The notes: generated from the sequence alone by a model not told the origin. DNA of 64,000 bases from Paenibacillus sp. HW567 (GCF_000374185.1 NZ_KB910518.1:5846886-5910885); one strand, 5' to 3'. Shown: positions 26,001 through 34,774, counted from the stretch's first letter. Translations and numbers: made by a program.

Positions 26001-29000
26001 CATTCTCACCTACAGCCAAAGGAACCGGCACTCCCCCTGTGGACTGGACTCCGTTAATTATATAAGTAGCCTGTGCGTCATTTGGAGTCGCCGCAACAGC
26101 CACACTGTCAATATTATTGGCGACATATTCATAATAGGTCGAGGTTGTACGGTCAAATCCGCCGGACAGCGGCTTGCCGGATAATGTGATGTTGATTAAA
26201 TCCGCATATGAAGATGCCTTGCGGACAATCGTCAGTACATAATTCTTGACGGTTACACCATCCTCTGCTTGAACCAGAACATTGAACTCATTGACTCCTA
26301 CCTGCAAATCGACCAGTCTTGGCTGAGCGTTAGGGGTCACGTTGCCGTTCAGACTAACCGTTGCATGGACGTCCTCAGGTGTTGGGGTTATTGTAAGCTC
26401 AGACACTTGGTTAGCCACAGTAACAGCGTACCGGGTTTGGTTCTTGTCGTAAGCAGGATCGAGCTGGCCTTTTGAAAGAACCAGGCTGGACAGATCCGCA
26501 TTCGATGAAGCTTTTCTGATAATATTTATAAGGGTTGTTTTCTCACGTACACCACTCTGCGAGACCACAACGATCTTGACTGTATTCAGTCCGACGTTCA
26601 GGTTTTTGGTGTAGGCCGTATTATCTATGTGAGCATTCCCGTCTACAGACAGGCTTGCCGCAGCATCCAGCAGCTTCGGAGTAACCTCCAGTGAAGAAAC
26701 CTCATTCGGGACCTCAACCGAGTACCCCGTATTATTGTTGTTGAACACAGGCGACAATGTCCCTGACGAGACTGTTAATTCCGCAAGGTCGGCCACATCC
26801 GAAGGTGCACGCAGTATGAACAGACTGTAAGACTTCTTCGTCACTCCATCCTGTGCTGTTACCTCGATCAGATACTTGTTATTACCTGCTGCAAGGCCGG
26901 ATATGGAATACGGAGTGCCGCTGGGGTGAGCCACGCCATTCACCTTAATGCTTGCACCTTCGGCAGCTATTGGAGTGAATTCTGCCGTCGTGACAGCATT
27001 GGCCACATCCATCGTGTACTTCGGCTGATTCGTATCAAAAGCCGGCACCAGTCCACCCGGCGAAGCAGTCAGGTTAGTCAGACTGGCATCACCAGACAGC
27101 TTTCTTACAATCGTAATATTATAGGATTTTGCTGTCTTGCCGTCTTCTGCTGTAACCACTACGGAAATCACATTTTTTCCATAGGCCAGGCTGACGTTCC
27201 CGGTGGCGGCGGCGGATTCGGCCGAGCCGATGTTTGTTCCGTTCAGTGTTGCTGCCGCAAACATACTGGACCTGATAACATCCACTTGTACCGAGCTTAC
27301 ATTATTCTCGACTGTGGCAGTATAGTTGCCTATATTGCTGCTGTACCCTGGAGACAGGGTGATCGCTTGTCCGGTGCTTAAGTTGGACACTGAAAGCCCA
27401 TTTGTTGCATCCAGATTGGCGTCATTTTCCGGATAGCGGATCACATCCAACACATATTCCTTAGAATTGGTTGAATTTTTATCGGCTACTTTTATCTTTA
27501 CCGGCTTATATACACCGACTGGCAGGCCGCTTACTGTAAACGTCGGGTAGGTTCCCGATACGGTTATCCCGGAGCCATTGTCGGTGTAGGCTGTCACATT
27601 TACATCAGCGGGATTCACTGCTCCTACATTTATATTGATGCTATTGTTCGGACTGTTGCCGCTTTTATTGGGAACATGCACTTTATTATAGACAATCCCT
27701 CTGTTAAAGGCAGGGGCCATCACCCCTACAGAAGGTGTAATGAATTTCAGATCAAATTTACCGGCTACCACACTCAGCAAAAAGCTGCTGGTACTCGAAG
27801 CAATCCCATCACTTACGGTTACATTAATGGTGGAGGTGCCTGTCATATTTGCCGTTGGAGCCAGATTGATGCTTCTATCCGGGCCTTCACCTGAAAAAGT
27901 AATGTTGGCATTCGCCACAAGCGACGTATTCGATGAGGTTGCACTAAGCGTCAGCACATCGCCATCATCGACATCCGTCACCTTAAACGGCTTGGATACA
28001 GGCGTGTTCACGGGTGTCACCACATTCGAGTTAAACCCTGTCCCGGACACCCATTTACCGCTGATAATATTTCCGTTTCTTTGCCCCGCAGAGGAGTCCT
28101 TGGCCACAGCTCCGTCGTTAGGATCATTGAGCTTATAGTTGACCATCAGATTAGCTTCGTTGCCAGTAAGACTAGTATTCATCTGGCTCTCAATCTCCGC
28201 CTGGGTCTTGGCCTTGTTCCAGATACGGTAATCCCTCATGCTTCCAATATAATTGGCATCCTGGGACCAGGTGCTCTCACCAATAAAATTGTAGGGTCTC
28301 GGCTTGTTGGAATTGGCGGCACTGCCTTTGGCCATCTCTGTAAGATCCATAAAACCGCTGCCTTTCAAAATCCCGTTCCAATAGATATAAGCCTTCTTCT
28401 CCGCAGCATTATAAACAGCGGCTACGTGCACCCATTGGTTAAGCGGCAGCGGCTCCGTGGTTTTCACCAGATAGTCTTTAACCCGGGTACCCTTTTGCGG
28501 CAGGGCTTCAAGCGCTACTCTCCCTGAACTCCCCTCAAATGTCAGATGAAGATTAAAGTTATCCGTTCCATATGAGGTATCAAAGATGCGCGCCCACGTT
28601 GGAGCACTGCTGGCATTTACCCATGTTTCGATGGTCAGAGAATTGGAGTATATGTTCAAATCCGGAAGTGTAACATATCCCCGGCCATCAAACCCAAGAT
28701 AGTTGCTGCCGCTAATCTCAGAAATATAAGGTGTATCATTAACTGGCGTAACTACAATCTGTGCAGCTTGCTCTGAATCACTATAACTTGCGGCATCTCC
28801 GGTATATTCAGCATTTACGTTTACATAATTACTGCTGTGCCCCCCTGAAGAAAGCCATCCCCGATACTGAATTTGTGTGGTTCCGTTCCAATCCTTCTTT
28901 GGAACAAAACGGATCATCACATCTCTGCCGAACACCGCAATCTTGCCTGGGTCCGGTGCCACAATAGACAACCAGAAGTTTCCTCCCGCGCTGTACTGCC

Positions 29001-29217
29001 ATTGTCCGTTGGTATTATCTACTTCGGTAATGCCAATCCCGTTACTGTTAATGGCCGAAACAGATTTCCCGGCAGGCTCCAGCGTGTCCTCCAATATTGT
29101 ATCCAATGGACCGGATGACGCTGCTTGCGCAACTTGAGGTATACCGTAAAAATTACTAATGATCAGGATCGCGATTAATGCCATGATCAAATATCTTGAA
29201 CCCTTTTTTAATTTCAC
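23029..29217 (-). CDS. Giant SLH-anchored surface protein with LamG and cadherin-like repeats
   Basis: 2062 residues. Signal peptide (LIMALIAILIISNFYGIPQV, cut near AQA). Around residues 170-370 is a LamG/concanavalin-like module (SLTIETWVNASSAPTWARIF; IGSMRDYRIWNKAKTQAEIE) of the kind that binds glycans. About 390-490 holds an Ig-like tandem module. About 590-1480 holds nine cadherin-like beta-sandwich repeats of some 95 residues, each opening ADL/ASL and ending in VTAQDG..KxYxVTIVR. A Pro/Ser/Thr/Ala linker (about 1486-1596) follows, then a region of about 250 residues without a name. Three SLH domains (about 1860-2042: ITGYSDGTFKPNHTITRAEV; INGYEDGTYRPGGSLTRAEA) hold it to the secondary cell-wall polymer. 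Probably a cell-surface adhesion or carbohydrate-binding stalk; no catalytic motif seen. Confidence 0.95.
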   Translation of the reverse strand: MKLKKGSRYLIMALIAILIISNFYGIPQVAQAASSGPLDTILEDTLEPAGKSVSAINSNGIGITEVDNTNGQWQYSAGGNFWLSIVAPDPGKIAVFGRDVMIRFVPKKDWNGTTQIQYRGWLSSGGHSSNYVNVNAEYTGDAASYSDSEQAAQIVVTPVNDTPYISEISGSNYLGFDGRGYVTLPDLNIYSNSLTIETWVNASSAPTWARIFDTSYGTDNFNLHLTFEGSSGRVALEALPQKGTRVKDYLVKTTEPLPLNQWVHVAAVYNAAEKKAYIYWNGILKGSGFMDLTEMAKGSAANSNKPRPYNFIGESTWSQDANYIGSMRDYRIWNKAKTQAEIESQMNTSLTGNEANLMVNYKLNDPNDGAVAKDSSAGQRNGNIISGKWVSGTGFNSNVVTPVNTPVSKPFKVTDVDDGDVLTLSATSSNTSLVANANITFSGEGPDRSINLAPTANMTGTSTINVTVSDGIASSTSSFLLSVVAGKFDLKFITPSVGVMAPAFNRGIVYNKVHVPNKSGNSPNNSININVGAVNPADVNVTAYTDNGSGITVSGTYPTFTVSGLPVGVYKPVKIKVADKNSTNSKEYVLDVIRYPENDANLDATNGLSVSNLSTGQAITLSPGYSSNIGNYTATVENNVSSVQVDVIRSSMFAAATLNGTNIGSAESAAATGNVSLAYGKNVISVVVTAEDGKTAKSYNITIVRKLSGDASLTNLTASPGGLVPAFDTNQPKYTMDVANAVTTAEFTPIAAEGASIKVNGVAHPSGTPYSISGLAAGNNKYLIEVTAQDGVTKKSYSLFILRAPSDVADLAELTVSSGTLSPVFNNNNTGYSVEVPNEVSSLEVTPKLLDAAASLSVDGNAHIDNTAYTKNLNVGLNTVKIVVVSQSGVREKTTLINIIRKASSNADLSSLVLSKGQLDPAYDKNQTRYAVTVANQVSELTITPTPEDVHATVSLNGNVTPNAQPRLVDLQVGVNEFNVLVQAEDGVTVKNYVLTIVRKASSYADLINITLSGKPLSGGFDRTTSTYYEYVANNIDSVAVAATPNDAQATYIINGVQSTGGVPVPLAVGENVVTVVVTAADKVTTKEYTVTIVRAASSNTNLLELTMTDLSDNAISLTPVTGTFSYNGTVQNSVSVAKLDAVVDDANASTSVLVNGVWIEDLKAVPLTTGLNVIEVNVTAQDGSMKVYTIHLVRNPSADATLLEIGVSPGELTPGFQAGISDYSVNVDNNVSNMDFSIVTNDETATYTLKKNAGSTGVTGKRVALDEGTNRITVQVTAADASTQKTYTVTVNRAILPKDSSLADLTVSSVTGTEILNPEFSTGVFKYSLSVPYEVDQVELDALKGDLNAQLTANGVTVNNPMLVKLVEGLNTVNLKVTAQDGKTESVYVVEITRGSRSSDADLNSISVNAGALTPAFDPAVSNYTVEVDRDVDAITLNAAVADTRSGSQIIGRDGASLEHLAEGDNVFDILVTAEDGTVKIYTVNVIKAKPVATPTPSPTVTPTATPTAAPSATPTETSTAAPSVVPSAEPSVAPSTAPSIAPSAEPSVAPSTAPSVAPSTEPSVAPSTEPSVAPSATPTAAPTPAVPAPGPVTPIATASTTEINVKVESGQLGLGSVLAETVIRRTQDSGGILHDVVNFPTDRVEEVVQKIAGTLDNTARIMIPDEKDQVADVKVNVPKEAIKKLGDSNVNLEIYTDNVRLLMAQSALDNFTEDLFFHVVPIKDQALRKEVEDRARIERIVREIAANKQIDVVARPMTIETNMQSRPVTITLPLRDVQLPAALSEREDFLSNLVIFIEHSDGDKELKKAKIVEYKPGELGLEFNVNKFSTFTILNMEGWEQYLAATEAAQLQQQNQNHHQAYITGYSDGTFKPNHTITRAEVAAILARNLGYEASAVPAVSSYRDVRDSHWAKGAIEFVKGLGLMQGNEKGWFLPDAPISRGEMAAIASRYKKLDTTAITSGGGFKDTAGHWAAKDIEAASKADIINGYEDGTYRPGGSLTRAEAVKVANRLFGRGPLYGVSTPSWPDVPATNWAYNEIEEASVNHSFTVRIEGGETLSQ
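24430..24745. repeat. In-gene minisatellite encoding the PSVAPST linker
   Basis: Imperfect 12-base units (plus strand GGTGCTACCGAC / GGTTCTGTCGAT types) repeated about 25 times, encoding (A/S)PS(V/T/I)-like tetrapeptides on the minus strand. The near-identity of units suggests that copy number changes by slippage, altering the length of the stalk between the cadherin-like part and the wall anchor. Confidence 0.85.
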
Positions 29218-29606
29218 AAATTCAGCCCCATTTTCATTATGATGTCCGTCCTGTTTGCTCTTGACTTATGCCGCCTCCCTGAATTTGTATGAGAAAATAC
29301 CTATATTTCTCTATCGGATTTTTGCGCATTGCACTTAATGTTGAATAAATAAAATTTTATGTTTTTTAACTAAAAAAACTATTACTAATTACTCAACGAA
29401 AATATCCGCCTGGTCCCAGGACCATTTAATCATCGAAATTCAGCCCGTTGATTCAGCCCGTTGACCATCTGGACGGTGGCTGCCAACAAGTAAACTAAAG
29501 TAGTATATACAACCTTTCTCTGCCAATAGTAAGCTTAAGTTAGCTTATAATCCCAAGTAATAATAATAAAAAAAGAATGGGAGAATTGGATAAAGGAGTG
29601 GAGTAT
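29218..29606. other. Divergent intergenic region
   Basis: AT-rich gap between the surface-protein gene and the glycosyltransferase cluster. It must contain both promoters. A direct repeat TTCAGCCCGTTGA lies near 29441-29464, and AAGCTTAAGTTAGCTTATAAT-like sequence near 29530-29550 offers a -10 (TATAAT) for the rightward operon. No gene seen; the ribosome site of the surface-protein gene is weak. Confidence 0.4.
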
Positions 29607-30512
29607 ATGCAAGGATTGTCAGTGGTTATCTGCACGAGGAATCGGGTACAGGACCTGACACGGTGCATTCATTCTATAACTAATCAGGACATCGGCCGGA
29701 CAACCCCCATAGAAGTTATTATTATTGATGATGGTGCTATACCCGTTGAAATTCTTACAAAATTCGAGACTTCACTGACCGCAAGCGGTTATTCTTTCGT
29801 CTATCACCACAAGACTGACCGGGGATTATGGCTGTCCCGGCTCAAGGCCGTGGAGCTGTCCACTATGGATAAGGTCCTCTTCCTCGACGATGACGTCGAA
29901 ATCCCCGTACATTACTTGTCCACCCTCATACAAACCTACCTCGACTACCCAACCTGCGCAGGAGTCGGCGGCATTGCCATCGGAATGAGCAACAGCTTCC
30001 TTGGTACAATCCGTTGCCTGCTCTCCTTTCAGCAATCCCTTTCGAGCGGCAAGCTCTCTCTGAGCGGACAAGCCGGCTCCATGTACAACTGGCACAAGGC
30101 GCGGAAAATTTTCAAAACCGAGTTCCAGCACGGCTGCAACATGTCGTTCAGGAAAGAGGCGATTAAGAATCTAAGACCCGTCCCCTGGCTCAAAAGCTAC
30201 AGCGTAGGTGAAGATATTCTCATGTCGCGCATCGCGGAGAAATCCGGCCCCCTCTACATCAATCCCGAGCTGAAGCTCCTGCACCATGAGTCGCCTGCAT
30301 CCAGAGACAATCTTGAAGAGGTCGCCTATACCCGGGTGCTGAACCATGTGCATCTGCTAAAGGATAAGAAGTCAGGACCTATCGGTTATGTCGCTCTCAT
30401 ATGGACTACCACCTACCTCATTCTCCGGGAGCAGCCCAAGAAGAATATCGCCGCCATAAGGGGTTACAAAAAAGGGCTGAAGGAAATCCTCTCCGGGCAG
30501 ACTGCCAGATAA
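29607..30512 (+). CDS. Glycosyltransferase family 2
   Basis: 301 residues from ATG 29607, which has AAAGGAG 8 bases upstream; the ATG at 29577 lacks one. GT-A fold inverting transferase using a nucleotide sugar: LSVVICTRNRVQDLTRCIHS opening, IEVIIIDDGAIP (first Asp pair), VLFLDDDVEIP (the DxD metal site) and the SVGEDILMSRIAEKSG acceptor region with the catalytic acid. A C-terminal hydrophobic stretch (YVALIWTTTYLIL) may associate with the membrane. First gene of a polysaccharide operon running to 34253 with short or overlapping junctions. Confidence 0.92.
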   Translation: MQGLSVVICTRNRVQDLTRCIHSITNQDIGRTTPIEVIIIDDGAIPVEILTKFETSLTASGYSFVYHHKTDRGLWLSRLKAVELSTMDKVLFLDDDVEIPVHYLSTLIQTYLDYPTCAGVGGIAIGMSNSFLGTIRCLLSFQQSLSSGKLSLSGQAGSMYNWHKARKIFKTEFQHGCNMSFRKEAIKNLRPVPWLKSYSVGEDILMSRIAEKSGPLYINPELKLLHHESPASRDNLEEVAYTRVLNHVHLLKDKKSGPIGYVALIWTTTYLILREQPKKNIAAIRGYKKGLKEILSGQTAR

Positions 30513-30542
30513 TCCATCTCACTTTAGGAAGGGAGTGGCCGC

Positions 30543-31598
30543 ATGAGCTTAAGCATTGTAGTTCCCATGTACAATTTAGAACGGTATGTAACGCCCTTGC
30601 TGAATTCACTCCTGGATCAGAGCGAGCAAGCGTTCGAGCTGATTCTGGTCGATGACGGCTCGACGGACCTTACTTCCCGGGTTGCCGAAGAAATCCTCTC
30701 GCACCATCCCACTCTCCGGGCCAAGCTGATCCGCACAGCCAATGGCGGGGTCAGTGCCGCAAGAAATACGGGACTGGACGCAGCAACCGGCGACTATGTG
30801 CTGTTCCTGGACGGCGACGATTATGCAGACAGGGGCCTGGTACAGCGAGTCCGGGAATGCACCTCCGGCGGGGCAACGGATATCCTCTGCTGGGGCCATA
30901 ACCTGGTCCGCGAGGACCGGTCAACGATTGTGAGCTTCACTTCAGCCGCTGCAGATACTACGGGAAGCGAGGCGCTGAAGAATATTTTTGTGCATAAAAG
31001 CCTGAGAGTCTGGACCGGCAGCATTGCCTTCAGGAGAAGCTTCCTGCTTAAGAACGGCATCCGTTATACCGAGCGCTGTGTGAACGGAGAGGATCAGGAG
31101 TTTATCTATAAAGCCTTGTCCCGGGCCGCCCGGGTGATCACGATTCCCGATGTGCTGTCCTACTATTTGCAGCGGACGTCGTCGATCACGGGCACGTACA
31201 ATGTGAACAAATTCGATGTAGTCGCCGCCTTCAAGCGGGTAGACGAATATTTCCGCGCCCATCCGTTCAGCGAGGTCCAGACGATATCCCATCTGCTGCT
31301 GAGCCGGGAACTGACGGAGAATTATTTCTATAATCTCAAGACCTGCCTGAACGGCACAAGCGGCATCGGCACCCGTAAGCTGCTTCAGGATATTGATCTT
31401 GCCTACCCCGGCGTGAACGAGGAAATGCAGCAGATTATGCGGGTGTATCAGGGCGATGACCGGCAGCTCGCTTTTCAGATCAAGGCCTTCTTAATTTCAC
31501 CGGACCTGTACGGGCGGCTGATTCATCTGGACAGGAGCTGGCTCGGGTTCAAACACAGGCTCAAAGCCGTGATCAGCAGAAAGGAAATTAAGATATGA
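30543..31598 (+). CDS. Glycosyltransferase family 2
   Basis: 351 residues. The N-terminal GT-A domain has SLSIVVPMYNLERYVTPLLN, LILVDDGSTDLT, AARNTGLDAATGDYVLFLDG ending in the DGDDY metal motif, and VNGEDQEFIYKALSRA holding the ED acid pair. The C-terminal about 130 residues are helical. GGAAGGGAG lies upstream. It lies 30 bases after the previous transferase and its stop overlaps the next start (ATGA at 31595-31598), so it is co-translated. It probably adds one sugar to a lipid-linked oligosaccharide; donor and linkage cannot be read. Confidence 0.93.
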   Translation: MSLSIVVPMYNLERYVTPLLNSLLDQSEQAFELILVDDGSTDLTSRVAEEILSHHPTLRAKLIRTANGGVSAARNTGLDAATGDYVLFLDGDDYADRGLVQRVRECTSGGATDILCWGHNLVREDRSTIVSFTSAAADTTGSEALKNIFVHKSLRVWTGSIAFRRSFLLKNGIRYTERCVNGEDQEFIYKALSRAARVITIPDVLSYYLQRTSSITGTYNVNKFDVVAAFKRVDEYFRAHPFSEVQTISHLLLSRELTENYFYNLKTCLNGTSGIGTRKLLQDIDLAYPGVNEEMQQIMRVYQGDDRQLAFQIKAFLISPDLYGRLIHLDRSWLGFKHRLKAVISRKEIKI

Positions 31599-32728
31599 CG
31601 AAGAAAATAATGATCTACGCATACACGGAATTCAATCTAGGCGATGATCTGTTCATCAAGGTGCTGTGCGAACGTTACCCGGATACCCGGTTCATGCTCA
31701 TTGCTCCGCGACTATATAAGGATGTCTTCAAGAAGCTCCCCAACCTGACGGTCTATGCTTCGGACTCCATTCTGTTCAAGGGCATCAATTATTTCTTCCG
31801 CAAACTGAAGCTGCACCCAAGCTTTATGCAGAAGCTTCTGGCGGATCACGGGGACGGCACCGTCCATATCGGCGGGTCGATTTTTATGCAGGGCGAGCAC
31901 TGGGCCGAATATGTGGCGAATAATGAGCGCCTCCGCAATAAAAGCAAACCGTATTATCTGATGGGCGCGAACTTCGGCCCCTTTACCGATAAGGCCTACT
32001 ACGAGGCGCACCGGCGGATTTTCCGGGAATATACGGACATCTCGTTCAGAGAGCAGTATTCGTATGATTTGTTCAAGGAGCTGAGCCATGTGCGGATGGC
32101 GCCGGATATTATTTTTCAGCTCAAATATGCAAATGCTGCGGAGCCTGCCGCCGAAGGCCGGTATATCGCGATTTCGGTCATCAAGCCTTCCGCCAAAGCC
32201 CAGAGCGGTTTTGACAACCTCTATTATGAAAAAATGAAAGATGTTGCAGTCCATTTCATTCAGATGGGTTATGCCGTGCATTTCCTGTCGTTCTGCCAGC
32301 ATGAAGGGGATCAGGAGGCTATCGGTCAGATCGTGGGGCTTATTCCGGCAGAACTTCAGCGGAGGACGCAGGTTCACTTTTACCAAACGGATATAGATGG
32401 GATTCTCGCAGCGCTGGCGGGTGCAAGCTTCATTGTCGCTTCCCGTTTCCATGCGATGATTCTGGGCTGGGTGTTCGGCAAACCGGTCTTTCCTGTCGCC
32501 TACAGCAATAAAATGGTCAATGTCATGCAGGACGCTCATTTTCACGGGCAGTACACGGATTTCGCACATTTAGCCGAGGTTACCCCGGAGCAGGTGTACG
32601 CCAGCATGGCTACGAACGGCCTGGATGTAACCTTGCAGGCGAATCAGGCGGAGAAGCATTTCGAGCAGCTCGATGCCTATCTGTCCCCAGCGCCGCTTGT
32701 GGAAGGGAGACGAAGCTATGAAAGCTAA
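31595..32728 (+). CDS. Polysaccharide pyruvyl transferase family protein
   Basis: 377 residues of the PS_pyruv_trans family, which transfers a ketal pyruvate from phosphoenolpyruvate to a sugar of an exported polymer. Visible marks: IYAYTEFNLGDDLFIKVLCE at the N-terminus (the GD of the family), VHIGGSIFMQG, YYLMGANFGPF, DISFREQYSYDLF, MAPDIIFQL and the late block VASRFHAMILGWVFGKPVFP with the conserved R-F-H. It overlaps the upstream gene by 4 bases and the flippase gene by 11. Pyruvylated cell-wall polymers are what SLH domains bind, so a link with the SLH protein at 23029 is attractive, but this protein does not clearly look like CsaB. Confidence 0.88.
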   Translation: MTKKIMIYAYTEFNLGDDLFIKVLCERYPDTRFMLIAPRLYKDVFKKLPNLTVYASDSILFKGINYFFRKLKLHPSFMQKLLADHGDGTVHIGGSIFMQGEHWAEYVANNERLRNKSKPYYLMGANFGPFTDKAYYEAHRRIFREYTDISFREQYSYDLFKELSHVRMAPDIIFQLKYANAAEPAAEGRYIAISVIKPSAKAQSGFDNLYYEKMKDVAVHFIQMGYAVHFLSFCQHEGDQEAIGQIVGLIPAELQRRTQVHFYQTDIDGILAALAGASFIVASRFHAMILGWVFGKPVFPVAYSNKMVNVMQDAHFHGQYTDFAHLAEVTPEQVYASMATNGLDVTLQANQAEKHFEQLDAYLSPAPLVEGRRSYES

Positions 32729-34253
32729 ACGGAGCATGCTGAACCTGGGTTTTGGGCTTACGAGCCAGGTGATCACGATTATTCTCGGCTTTTTCATCCC
32801 CCGGCTGATCATGGTCAACTACGGCTCCGAGGCCAACGGCCTGATTGCGTCCATCGTGCAGATCATCAGCTATTTCGCCCTGCTCGAAGCAGGCGTCGGC
32901 GCAGCTTCGCTGCAAGCCCTGTATAAGCCGGTCGCGAAGAACGACCACAAGCAGATCAATTCGATTCTCACCGCCACCTCCAGCTACTACAAAAAAACCG
33001 GGATTTATTATTTCATCTCAGTCGTACTGCTGGCGGTCATTTATCCGCTGGTGATCCACTCGGAGATCAATAAGCTGAGCATAATGGCAATCATCCTGTT
33101 CTCGGGCCTGGGCGGAGCGATCAATTATTATTACCAGGGGAAATTCCGGGTACTGCTGATTGCTGAAGGCAAAAGCTATGTGGAGACCTCCATCGTCACC
33201 ATCGCGAATATCCTGAACAATGTGGTGCGGATCGTTCTGCTGCTGCAGGGCGTGGACATTATCGCCGTACAGGCATCCTTTTTCGTGCTGACCGTCCTGC
33301 AGATCGTTGCCTTCCATATCTATGCGAAGCGGAATTATCAGTGGATCGACCTGAGCGAGAAGCCGGATTTCGCCGCCATTGGGCAAAAAAATTCGGTCAT
33401 GGTGCATGAGATTTCCTATCTCATCTTCCGCAACACCGACGTGCTGATCCTGACGATTTTTACGAATCTGAAGGTTGTCAGCATCTACGTTATGTACAAT
33501 ATGATCTTCACTATCGTCGATAACATCGTGCAGACCATCAACGGAAGCGTCAAGTCGGCGCTGGGGCAGAGCTATCATGAGGGTAAAGAGGCTTTTGTCA
33601 AGCTCTATGATGCGTATGAGGTCTATTTCATGGGGCTGATCTTCGCCATTCTGACGGTGGTATACATTCTGATCCTGCCGTTCATGCGGCTGTATACAGC
33701 AGGGGTCAACGATGTGAACTATATCAACTTCTGGCTGCCGGTGCTGTTCGTGGTGATCAAGCTGCTGACCAATGCGCGCACCTCATCCAATAATCTGATT
33801 ACGATCGCCGGACACTTCCGCAACACGCAGTTCCGCTCGATTATGGAGTCGGCCATCAACCTGGGGGCTTCGATTATTTTCGTGAGCTTCTTCGGCATTT
33901 ACGGCGTGCTGATGGGTACGATTGCCGCGCTGCTGTACCGTTCCATCGACATCGTAGTGTACGCTAACCGGGTGCTGCTGGAGCGCAGCTCCTGGGTCAC
34001 GTTCCGCAGATGGCTGACCAATGTCGCCGTGTTCGCGGCTATTGTCTTCATCACCACGAAGCTTGGCCTGAGCATCACCTCCTACACCGGCGTAATTCTC
34101 TGGGGCACAGCGCTCGGCCTGATCATCCTGCCGATCTACTACGCAGTCGGCTCCCTGCTGGAGCGCGAAGCCTTCCTCTACGCCTGGGGTTATGCCAAGC
34201 GCTTCCGCAGCAAGCTGAAGGCACGGGGCAAGGTTGCTGCGAGCCAGGGCTGA
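32718..34253 (+). CDS. Polysaccharide flippase / O-antigen-type transporter (Wzx-like)
   Basis: 511 residues with 12-14 hydrophobic helices, a MOP-superfamily exporter that moves lipid-linked repeat units across the membrane. The start (MKAKRSMLNLGFGLTSQVIT) is typical: charged residues, then a helix with FFIPRLIMVNYGSEANGLIA. The ATG at 32718 has AAGGGAG 8 bases upstream; the earlier frame start at 32673 lies well inside the pyruvyl transferase gene. It overlaps that gene by 11 bases. The C-terminus is basic (AKRFRSKLKARGK). Last gene before a 520-base repeat-rich gap. Confidence 0.92.
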   Translation: MKAKRSMLNLGFGLTSQVITIILGFFIPRLIMVNYGSEANGLIASIVQIISYFALLEAGVGAASLQALYKPVAKNDHKQINSILTATSSYYKKTGIYYFISVVLLAVIYPLVIHSEINKLSIMAIILFSGLGGAINYYYQGKFRVLLIAEGKSYVETSIVTIANILNNVVRIVLLLQGVDIIAVQASFFVLTVLQIVAFHIYAKRNYQWIDLSEKPDFAAIGQKNSVMVHEISYLIFRNTDVLILTIFTNLKVVSIYVMYNMIFTIVDNIVQTINGSVKSALGQSYHEGKEAFVKLYDAYEVYFMGLIFAILTVVYILILPFMRLYTAGVNDVNYINFWLPVLFVVIKLLTNARTSSNNLITIAGHFRNTQFRSIMESAINLGASIIFVSFFGIYGVLMGTIAALLYRSIDIVVYANRVLLERSSWVTFRRWLTNVAVFAAIVFITTKLGLSITSYTGVILWGTALGLIILPIYYAVGSLLEREAFLYAWGYAKRFRSKLKARGKVAASQG

Positions 34254-34282
34254 GTGCCGGGGAGAGTGGATTGGACGGAGCG

Positions 34283-34390
34283 ATGGTCTCGTTTGTCCGG
34301 GCTGCATGGCCCGGCAGATTCGTTTGCCCGGGGCGCTTGAGCGTCTCAGAGCGGTAGATTCGTTTGCTCGGGTCGCTCGGGCGTTTCGGA
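34283..34390. repeat. Three GC-rich direct repeats after the flippase gene
   Basis: Units beginning CGTTTGTCCGGGCTGCATGG (about 34290), CGTTTGCCCGGGGCGCTTGA (about 34322) and CGTTTGCTCGGGTCGCTCGG (about 34361) share CGTTTGnCCGGG.CG..GG. There is no gene. Function unknown. Confidence 0.5.
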
Positions 34391-34395
34391 CTAGA

Positions 34396-34590
34396 TTAAG
34401 TGGAAAATGGACGCTTAATTCGCCGTTTCCAGCGCTAATTGAGTATTTAAGCGGAAAAAGTATATCTAATTTTCTATATTTCTCCTAAATTCTCTCGATT
34501 CCGATGATTTAAGTGGACTTTTTCCACTTTGCACTTATAATTCTCCTGCTCAGAAGAAGTTAAATGGAGAAAATCCTACTAACACATCGG
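34396..34590. repeat. AGTGGAAAAAGT..CTTAAT repeats, second cluster
   Basis: Units at 34396-34420 (TTAAGTGGAAAATGGACGCT then TAATT), 34446-34472 (TTTAAGCGGAAAAAGTATAT then CTAATTT) and 34508-34542 (TTTAAGTGGACTTTTTCCAC then TT), plus a weaker one to 34585. They match the motif at 3861-4052, so this is a genome-dispersed degenerate family. Confidence 0.55.
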
Positions 34591-34610
34591 CGTAGATGGT
34601 TACTCAGGTA

Positions 34611-34762
34611 AAAGGCTCACAAAAACTTAAGCATATGCTTACGATGCCAGTTTTGTACGAAGAGATTTCGAGGAAGCTGATGCTCACAAAACTTAAGCTT
34701 ATGCTTACGGAGCCAGTTTTGTACGAAGAGGATTCAATGAAGTAACGCTCACAAAACTTTAA
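34611..34762 (+). repeat. Tandem 65-base repeat in the leader of the 34775 gene
   Basis: The unit GCTCACAAAACTTAAG..ATGCTTACG..GCCAGTTTTGTACGAAGA occurs at about 34615-34681 and 34682-34748. A third copy is cut after GCTCACAAAACTT, running straight into the AAGGAGG ribosome site. Each unit contains ACAAAAC and GTTTTGT as inverted arms around an AAGC.TATGCTT hairpin, so the leader can fold in alternative ways. The truncated third copy can pair with the GTTTTGT of the second. Confidence 0.7.
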
Positions 34763-34774
34763 GGAGGACTGATT

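Noticed and set aside
34010..34488. ORFs at and after the flippase gene 3' end
   Set aside because: They lie in other frames of the flippase gene and in GC-rich direct repeats, with no motif or ribosome site.
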